Shown one piece after another: positions 57,480 through 64,000 of a stretch of 64,000 nucleotides of DNA. The notes under the pieces are model-generated. The model made no database searches. It worked only from the letters and a program-made list of their open reading frames with translations, and was not told where the DNA came from. Location: NCBI GenBank assembly GCA_034359265.1, contig CP136895.1:48254001-48318000 (forward strand). Direction: 5' to 3'. The stretch's first letter is position 1, and the number at the start of each line of letters is the position of its first letter. The translations under genes and the position numbers were made by a program. The DNA comes from Canna indica (taxonomy: Eukaryota; Streptophyta; Magnoliopsida; Zingiberales; Cannaceae).

Positions 57480-58289
57480 AAAACTAGGGCAGATCAAGCG
57501 GTCGATCGGCATTCGACCGCCCGATTGACCGGCGGGCAAAAAATTGCCCAAATCGCCTGATTTCTTGCCCAGATTGAATCCTAGCCATTCAATCCATTTA
57601 TTTAAGCCCGAAACTAGGGTTTCCTTGCCCATTCGACCGGCTACCCCATCCTAAGTCCTCTCTTTTCTTCTTCTAGGGTTGTACCTCCTCTCCAAGACTC
57701 CCTTTCAAGGTAAAAATCCTTCCTTGTCCATCACTCATGAGATTATATTCAAAAACATGATTTTTTTCATCTTTTACTCTCAATGTACCTTGTTTCATAC
57801 ACAAAAATATGATTCATGCTTATTTTACATGAATGATAACTTTTGTTTAGCATGTTTTCTCCATAAACAAGTATTCTTCCAACAAAAATCAAATATTTCT
57901 TGTTTTCTTCAAGTGATTCATCATTTGCTCTTTAATAGAATTTTATTTTGATCAAAAATCATTGGTCAAGAATTTTCTTGTTTGCTTTCATGAGTTTTTC
58001 TCAAATGTAAACTTATGTCTTCATAAAAGAATCCTATTTTGGTCAAAAACAAAAATGTTTTCTATTCTTCTCTAGCCAAAACAATTTTTCTTATTTTTAT
58101 TTATGAATCTTCATGACCTTTTATTTTATTTTATTTTATTTTTTTTAAAAAACTTAATGAGAAAATCCTTTTGTTTTTTCATGAGACTATGCCGATCCTT
58201 AAACTTTTTCTATCTGATCCTTTTGCGTTAAAAGCATGTGTTTTTCATTTAAAACTAATCATCTACATCATCCTCAAATTTGTCTTGCA
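57480..58289 (+). promoter_or_regulatory. Internal promoter-like region, leader and candidate intron
   Basis: A small GTCGAC-type palindrome cluster (57495-57535) precedes catttatttaag (57596), then a pyrimidine-rich leader with cttctagggttg. The string ttcaag|gtaaaaatcc (intron start about 57710) and a T-rich tract ending ttgtcttgcag at 58289 would define an intron of about 0.58 kb directly before the ORF. It resembles a compact plant gene front end, similar in style to the LTR promoters. Confidence 0.45.
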
Positions 58290-59505
58290 GAATTGCACCC
58301 AAGACCAAACTCCCATCCTTACCTGATAATCTTTTGACCCAATTAGGAAAGAAACAAGCCTCTAAGTTTGTAGAAAGAGCCATCCTGCAAACACGGCCTG
58401 TTATTTTAGATGACTTAGAACGATTTGATATCCGAGGGAAACTTGCTAGCATGGGATGGGTAGAGTTCTTAGGAAAACAGGTACCGGTATGCCCCATCCT
58501 AGTGAAAGCCTTCTTCTATAACCTAGTAATAGAAAAGGCATGACTTGGTGATGACTTAGTTCTACGATCTGAAATTTTAGAAAAATCCATAGTCATAACC
58601 AAATCCCTCATTAGAGATGCTTTTGGGTTTCCTCTATTAGGAGCACGAATTTATAAGATGTCCACTCACCGTTTTTATGAGGAGTATCCTCCTCATGAAA
58701 TTATATCAGCTATATGCCCTGAAGATTATGAGGGAGTGATCCCTACCCAAAGCATCAAGCTTTCACCACCATGACTTAGTTCTAGGATTGTGCACCTCAT
58801 CATTGTACATAATATTCTTCCTAGAGCAGGACACTACGATGAGGTCACAACCATGAGTTCTAGGGTATTTTTCTGTGCCATGTCTAGTATCCCTATAGAT
58901 GTCCCTGACCTCATGCTTAGATATATAGCTGAAGTTCATTCCTCCAAACAACAAGCCTTACCAAATGCCTTAATGATCTCTCGTTTCATATATGAGGCTG
59001 GGTTAATAGATCTAGGTTTGAGATAGAGCCTATTCCTAAAGCCATAGATTCTTCCTCCCTTAGCCGCATGAAGATTCTTGAACATCAGCGCGGCAAAAGA
59101 ACCCGAGGAGATCCTGTGGAACAGGCTAAGGATGAGATAGAGATGGAGGAAGGTGAAGCTGCTAGAGGATCATCATTCGTCCCTTCCCGTGCGAGTCAAA
59201 GTGATCTGGAGCATCGCTTTGCTCAATTTCAGATTAATCAGATGGAATGGAATAGAACATCATCAGCGCACATGCAAGCGATCGACTGTCAGATGGACGA
59301 GTTTGAGACCATGATCGGTGAACATGGTCGACGCATCGACGAGTATGGTCAACGTGTTGACCATTATGGTCAACGTATTGACCTGTATGGTCAGCAAATA
59401 GATTAGTACGATCGACGAGTTGATGAAATGTATGAGAGAGTGGATGAGATGTGGCAGTATTATCAGTCGCATCTACCACCTCCTCCACCACCTGAGGACG
59501 AGTAA
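58290..59505 (+). pseudogene. Captured ORF, 'putative plant transposon protein'-like, with C-terminal coil
   Basis: After the candidate intron the frame reads FVERAILQTRPVILDDLERF, then LASMGWVEFLGKQVPVCPIL, VKAFFYNLVIEK, then GARIYKMSTHRFYEEYPPHE. This style is typical of the retroelement-associated plant domain PF20167, recognised from memory of the family. Two in-frame TGA stops (58541-58543, 58772-58774), both in catgactt contexts, and a stop plus frameshift near 59026 break it. The C-terminal part has an Arg/Gln-Ile/Val-Asp-x-Tyr-Gly-Gln heptad repeat and ends with a Pro6 tract. Confidence 0.6.
59310..59440 (+). repeat. 21-bp coding tandem repeat (heptad)
   Basis: About six units of 21 bases, typified by gtatggtcaacgtattgacc, encode seven-residue repeats such as GQRVDHY and GQRIDLY. 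The periodicity suits an amphipathic coiled coil. A TAG at 59404-59406 interrupts it. Confidence 0.75.
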
Positions 59506-59720
59506 TCCTCCTTCATGCTCTAATGTATTGATATATTGACATTAGTGATGATTGATGTATTGGATGTATTGGTATTTTTCATCCTATGCACATGTCTTTG
59601 ATTAACTATGTGATGTATTGATACTTTCATCTTTATGAACATGTGTTTAGTTAACCTTGTGTTGATTAGTAATGTTCATCTTTGCTATGCTTGCTATATT
59701 TGTTTTTTTTGATGGATGAC

Positions 59721-59964
59721 AAAAGGGGGAGAGTACATGGATATATGCTTATCGATAGGGGGAGTAAATGTATTGATAAGGGAAGTAGTAAAATTAAATA
59801 CATTCATGACAAAGTATCACGCAAAATGATAAAAGAGAATTCAGAAGATACATGCATATAGATAGGGGGAGCTTAAATTGATTAACATTGCTTTATTTTC
59901 TTAATGCTTCCTTGTATCTTAATATTAATCGTCATTGGTTTGTCATCATCAAAAAGGGGGAGAT
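59721..59964 (+). promoter_or_regulatory. Polypurine tract of GO-3 with three upstream look-alikes
   Basis: The true tract aaaaagggggagat (59951-59964) abuts the LTR. Further tracts are at 59721-59732, 59754-59764 and 59861-59871, the last two being GATAGGGGGAG as in GO-1. Confidence 0.7.
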
Positions 59965-61475
59965 TGTTAGCTGAAGGGCTCTTCCTTCATGCTATATTTC
60001 CTCATAATTATTTTGATGATAACAAACCCTTTTTACAAGTGTTTAAGCATGAAAATTGTAGGATTGATGAAAGATTCGTCAAGTCTATCGTATCTTGATC
60101 AATCCTCAAAACAGGTCAACGTGTGCATCAAAAATGTGTTAGGAAGCATGGACAATCCTTCAATCATAAAGCACATTGAAGAATGAAACCGGAAATCGAG
60201 CGCAAAATGAAAAATCCAAGCTAGAAAAATTTCTAGCTAGGTTTCGATCGACCGAATGTCGCCAAAAAATGGCAGTAGCCATTCGGTCAACCAGTTGGTC
60301 GACCAAATTTGGTGAAAACATATGGCTATCGATGCGTCGGTCGACTGGTCGATCGACCAACAGATGCCAAAAATTGGCAGAAAGTTCATCGGTCGACCAG
60401 ATGACTTAGCACAAGCAGCTTCACAGAGTCGGTCAACCGATTGGTCGACCGTGCCAAATCTCGCGACAATCAGTCGACCCGTCGATCGACCGAATGCTTA
60501 TAGAAGCTAGCTTCGATCGATCGACTGGTCGATCGGGTATGGAGTAGTCATTTTTCCGTTGAGCGGTCGACCCGTCGGTCGACCGATCAGAGGAAAAACA
60601 TTCGAGCCAGTGGTCAAATGGCCGGTCGACCGATGCTTCGACCGAACCATCGACCGGGCATCTGTAACGATCGAAAATAATCCCGTTGATGCCATGTTTC
60701 AGCCAGACCTATATGTACTCCCTTCTAATCTTTTTACGTAACTTTTCTCCCATAGATCTTTGATGATAAAAGGTTAAAAAGAGTGATCAAATTGCATCTT
60801 CCAAATCTTCAAAGCGCCAAGTGTTCATCTGCTAAGTCTTGATCCCTTGCTGCCAAAAGTGTTATACTTCAAAGGGTTGATCAAGCTGATTAGGCGCGTG
60901 AAAAAGAGGCGTCCAATAGTGATAAGAATTTAATTCCTCTTCTTGTAATAAGCTTTTGTTTATTCTATCTTTCAACTCCTGTATTTGCGTCTGTAATAGA
61001 CCAGGTGGGTCTTCTGTGTGGAAAGTGGTTTCCTTGTTGTGAAGGAGTAAAGCCACCTGTGTAAACTAAGTTTTATTTGGATTAGTTAAGTTGTCCCTTA
61101 GGGTAGAGGTGGAAGAGTGCTCACGATAAGAAGGCGGAGACTTCCGGGTGTGGAAGTGCCTTAGGTCGAGAGTGCGACTCTTTGAGTCAAAATCCTTGTT
61201 GTAAGGGAGACTCAAATTAATCTAGTAAAATTAGTTTGGAAATCCTAGGCGGGGTGCTTAGGTAGTGGAGTAGGCATTGGGGCCGAACCACTATATATCA
61301 CTTGTGTTTGCATTGGTTTTGATTTGTGCTTAATTGTTTATCATTGCTTCCGCATTTAAATCGCATAATTGAAATTCGCCTAACTAATCAAGAAAATGAT
61401 TAAATTGGAATTTAGGCTAATCAAATTAGTAAACACACTATTCACCCCCCCTCTAGTGTCGCCATTTCGCCTTCA
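59965..61475 (+). repeat. 3' LTR of GO-3 (1511 bp)
   Basis: Similar to 53026-54585 throughout. Its palindrome array (60240-60660) is one unit shorter, and its TATA box is changed to atatgtactc (60711-60720). Confidence 0.9.
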
Positions 61476-61480
61476 GAATG

Positions 61481-61628
61481 TCCATAGAAGAGTGAGGTTG
61501 GAGAGTGCTCTCAGTGTGAAGGCAGAGATTTCCAGGTTTGGTGTGAGAGCGAAGTTTCTCTGATGTAAAGTACTCTTTGTATGGAACTCTTTATCCCGTG
61601 GATTGGGTGTGAAATCCTAAGTGGGGCA
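61481..61628 (+). repeat. LTR fragment of the gag-only family, piece 2
   Basis: It continues the fragment that breaks at 53025 ('agagtgctctcagtg', 'gaaatcctaagtggggc') and ends abruptly at about 61628. Confidence 0.7.
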
Positions 61629-62280
61629 AACCCTGGATTTTTGAAATCTGGGGTGAGTTCGTAATTGAACTCAAGTGGCTGGCCCCCATTTTCTCTTATG
61701 TGCCCCCCCCCTCCCCCTTTAAAGAGTGGCCGAACCATGGATGGAAAAATAGAGAGAAAGGAAAAGATCAAGAGAGAAAAGATTGTGATACTTGAGAGGG
61801 CAAGAACCCTAAGTTGTTCTCCTTGGTGGCCGGCCTCCTCCATCTTGATCCGCCCTTCTTCTTTTCTTTGGTGTGCTGCAATCATCATCTTCTTGGAGGA
61901 GTCCAAGAGGACAACGAGGTACCTTCACCTCTTCTCTTTCGTTTCGGTGTTTTCTCATCCTCTCTCCATCCCTCTTTGGTGCCCTGTTATTTATGGAAGG
62001 GGCGACCTTGCCTTGGTGGATTTCAGGATTGAGAAAGATTCTCCGTTGAGCCACAACGAGCCCCGGTGTTCGCTGCCCCTATTGTTGTGAGGTGCTTGGT
62101 GTGGACTATCGTTGGAGGATGTGCACGTGTGCGTCTTAAGACGGGGATAGGATCAGCCATACCAACCGCGGTTTGAGGTATATCTTCCCCTTCTTCTCCG
62201 ATGTTGAATTCCTTAATATTGCTAAAGTAGATCGTTGTTTTTGGGATGAGTTGAATTTTTTAAATTGCTATTTCCGTTGC
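61629..62280 (+). other. Unclassified segment, possible leader of the Gypsy element
   Basis: It contains C8/C5 runs, a purine-rich tract (61735-61790) and no recognised domain. Frames of 131-141 codons on both strands have no known motifs. It might be the untranslated leader or LTR remnant of the following Gypsy element. Confidence 0.35.
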
Positions 62281-63230
62281 GTTTCTTATTCCCATCCCAA
62301 CAACTTCTCAATGGAGCAACCGACCCCATCCTCTACTGAGCCTTTCCAACCTTTTTGGAGAAGGCCGCATTAACATGGTTCTCTTCCCTCCCATCAGTGT
62401 TTATACACACATTCTTGGAGCTCTCCCACACCTTCACTAGCCAGTTCTCCTCATCCCAGATCTACTCCAAAACTGAAGACGTCCTCCATTACATCAAGCA
62501 GGGACAACATGAGTCATTGAGAGACTACATAAAGAGATTCCATGCCACAACCATGGAGAAGCCAAATATTGACCCACACCTCGAGCTATTCTTTATCAAG
62601 CACGATCTAAAGTCCGAACACTTTGCGGACCAGAACGCCCTGGCAAAGCTGAAGGACATGGCTGAGTTCTGGGAGAAGACTGCAAACCCATAGAGATTGA
62701 AGAACTCCAAGAGGCCAGAAAGGCCAACAGACAGAACACCAAAGACGCCATCGAGGACAAGAAGGGCTAACAAGATGCAAACCACAGTGACCGTCATGAC
62801 CAAGGTCATAATAGGAGAGGGAGGTCGCCCTCTAGGCCTATTCCCCGGTTCTATGAGTACACTCCCATCAACACTAGATGAGAGACCACTCTCCATGAGA
62901 TTTGCTATCTACAACTGCTTAGACCTCCCCGCGGCCTAGAGAGGCCAAATCCCTCGTCCAATGTGGACATGAGCTAAAGGTGAGAGTTCCACTGAACCTA
63001 TGGGCACACCACCGAGGAGTGTGTGGTGCTCCGAGATCAAATTGAGTGCCTGATTAGAGAAAGTTGCCATGACCACTACGTCACATACCTCGGGAGGAAA
63101 TTACCCGAGCCGACCTGTTATCCAAGCTTGCCAACACTAGGGAACCTTAAAACAATAGGTCAGTCATCAAACAAAACCTCACGCAACCGAGCATCTAGCC
63201 GGTCGACACCTCGGCCGAGGTCCGAATAGT
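62281..63230 (+). pseudogene. Tat-like Gypsy gag
   Basis: The plus strand gives LTWFSSLPSVFIHTFLELSH, YIKQGQHESLRDYIKRFHAT and LAKLKDMAEFWEKTANP, the retrotransposon gag core (PF03732 type). After frame changes the zinc-finger-like YGHTTEECVVLRDQIECLIR and YVTYLGRKLPEP follow, a C-terminal gag signature of Tat/Athila-type Gypsy elements. Stops separate the pieces. Confidence 0.85.
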
Positions 63231-64000
63231 CGAACAAGGCATAGACTGGAGGACCCCATACATAACCTACCTCATGCGAGGTGAAATTCTAGAGCACACC
63301 TCCAACCCAAGCAAATTCAGGAGGATATCAAACTACTACACCATCCTCGATGATCAAATATACAAGAGAGGATACTCTCGACCACTATTCAAATGTATCA
63401 ACCATCCTCGAACAAATACGATAATGGCGGAAGTCCATGATGGCTTCTGCGATAATCATATCGGAGGAATATCCTTGGTTGCCAAGATCCTCCGGACCGG
63501 GTACTTCTGGTCAACCATAAAAGCAGATTGTGGCCTTTCTGTCAAAAGGTGTAACAAATCCCAGAGATTCTCCGAAGTCTCAGAATAACACTCTGAGCCG
63601 CTGCACAGCTCGAAAGTCAGCTGATCATTCCACAAATGGGGCATCAACCTCCTCGATCTATTCCCTCGAGCAGCAAGATAAATCAAGTCTTTGGTAGTAG
63701 CGATCGACTACTTCACCAAATAGATAGAAGTCGAACCCCTATCCTCAATTATGACCGAAAAGGTCCAGAAGTTTATATGGAAGAACATCATTTGTAGGTA
63801 CGATATACCTCTCGAACTCGTTAGCGATAATGGAACGCAATTTACAAATCGATAGTTCCGAGAATTTTGCTCAGTCTCGGTATTCGACAACTCTTCTCAT
63901 TAGTACAACAACCATAGTCAAATGGGATGGCAAGCAGCCAACAAGGTCATCATGGTGGGACTTAGAAAGAAACTTTACGAGGTCAACGGGAACTGGGCCG
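63231..64000 (+). pseudogene. Tat-like Gypsy integrase, continuing past the window
   Basis: The frame from 63274 shows YYTILDDQIYKRGYSRPLF and EVHDGFCDNHIGG, then RTGYFWSTIKADCG and VKRCNKSQRF, the zinc-binding domain with the last Cys changed to Ser. The core follows: VVAIDYFTK, EKVQKFIWKNIICRYDIPLE, LVSDNGTQFTNR, and a degraded third block with AANKVIMVGLRKKLYE. Protease, RT and RNase H are missing between gag and integrase, so a deletion near 63230 joins the two. Confidence 0.88.

Larger units (their letters stand above)
53026..61475 (+). mobile_element. Gag-only LTR retrotransposon GO-3, complete
   Basis: LTRs at 53026-54585 and 59965-61475 start TGTTAGCTGAAGG and end CGCCTTCA. The target duplication gaatg lies at 53021-53025 and 61476-61480. 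It has a primer site after the 5' LTR and a purine tract before the 3' LTR. The interior holds gag, the conserved noncoding region with TTCG hairpin, and a 2 kb module with its own promoter-like sequence, intron and ORF. No pol. All coding parts are interrupted. Confidence 0.92.

Noticed and set aside
61665..62090. 141-codon ORF as a host gene
   Set aside because: The start is in homopolymeric C/purine tracts, an overlapping antisense frame is of similar length, and no motif is recognised.

Overview
This is plant nuclear DNA made almost entirely of transposable elements. I find no convincing host gene, tRNA, rRNA or CRISPR array. The plant retroelement lineages (Copia, Tekay/Del-like and Tat-like Gypsy, gag-only LTR elements), the tRNA-iMet primer sites and an endogenous badnavirus-like pararetrovirus point to a flowering plant with a large, repeat-rich genome. 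Badnavirus-type integrations are well known in monocots but also occur in dicots, so I do not name a species.

Layout. 1-4747: 3' part of a gag-only LTR element (GO-1), ending in a 1.3 kb LTR that sits in the integrase of a small Gypsy element (4748-5285). 5286-9172: degenerate minus-strand Copia element, split in its RT by a solo LTR (5584-6899, duplication gatcc). 9173 to about 11165: a Gypsy-type LTR. 11166-13080: unclassified. 13081-51628: a deep nest inside one truncated minus-strand LTR. Its first insertion is GO-2 (13331-36653, minus, duplication cactc), which contains a Tekay/Del-like Gypsy element (14813-24349, minus, duplication tataa) and a 6.15 kb Copia-derived non-autonomous element (27431-33584, plus, duplication aactt). 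Only 26 bp further on is a second insertion, a solo LTR (36685-50366, duplication aactc) with a 1 kb internal tandem duplication. The second unit of that duplication holds a 10.9 kb rearranged endogenous pararetrovirus (39020-49942). 51629-52310: unclassified. 52311-61628: an LTR fragment split by a complete gag-only element, GO-3 (53026-61475, plus, duplication gaatg). 61629-64000: unclassified sequence, then a Tat-like Gypsy element whose gag is joined to integrase by a deletion.

Two themes stand out. First, the three gag-only insertions share a Copia-style gag with two CCHC knuckles, no pol, and a long conserved 3' noncoding region that includes a perfect TTCG-loop hairpin. Their LTRs carry arrays of GGTCGACC palindromes alternating with TGCCAA/TTGGCA inverted repeats. 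GO-3 has also acquired an intron-bearing transcription unit resembling the 'putative plant transposon protein' family. Second, the pararetrovirus locus is a concatemer of at least three near-identical partial copies. Two are direct and one is inverted, all lack the N-terminal half of RT, and together they form a 1.95 kb inverted repeat. The viral layout includes a 145-codon ORF between RNase H and the intergenic promoter, a position not used in the standard badnavirus map.
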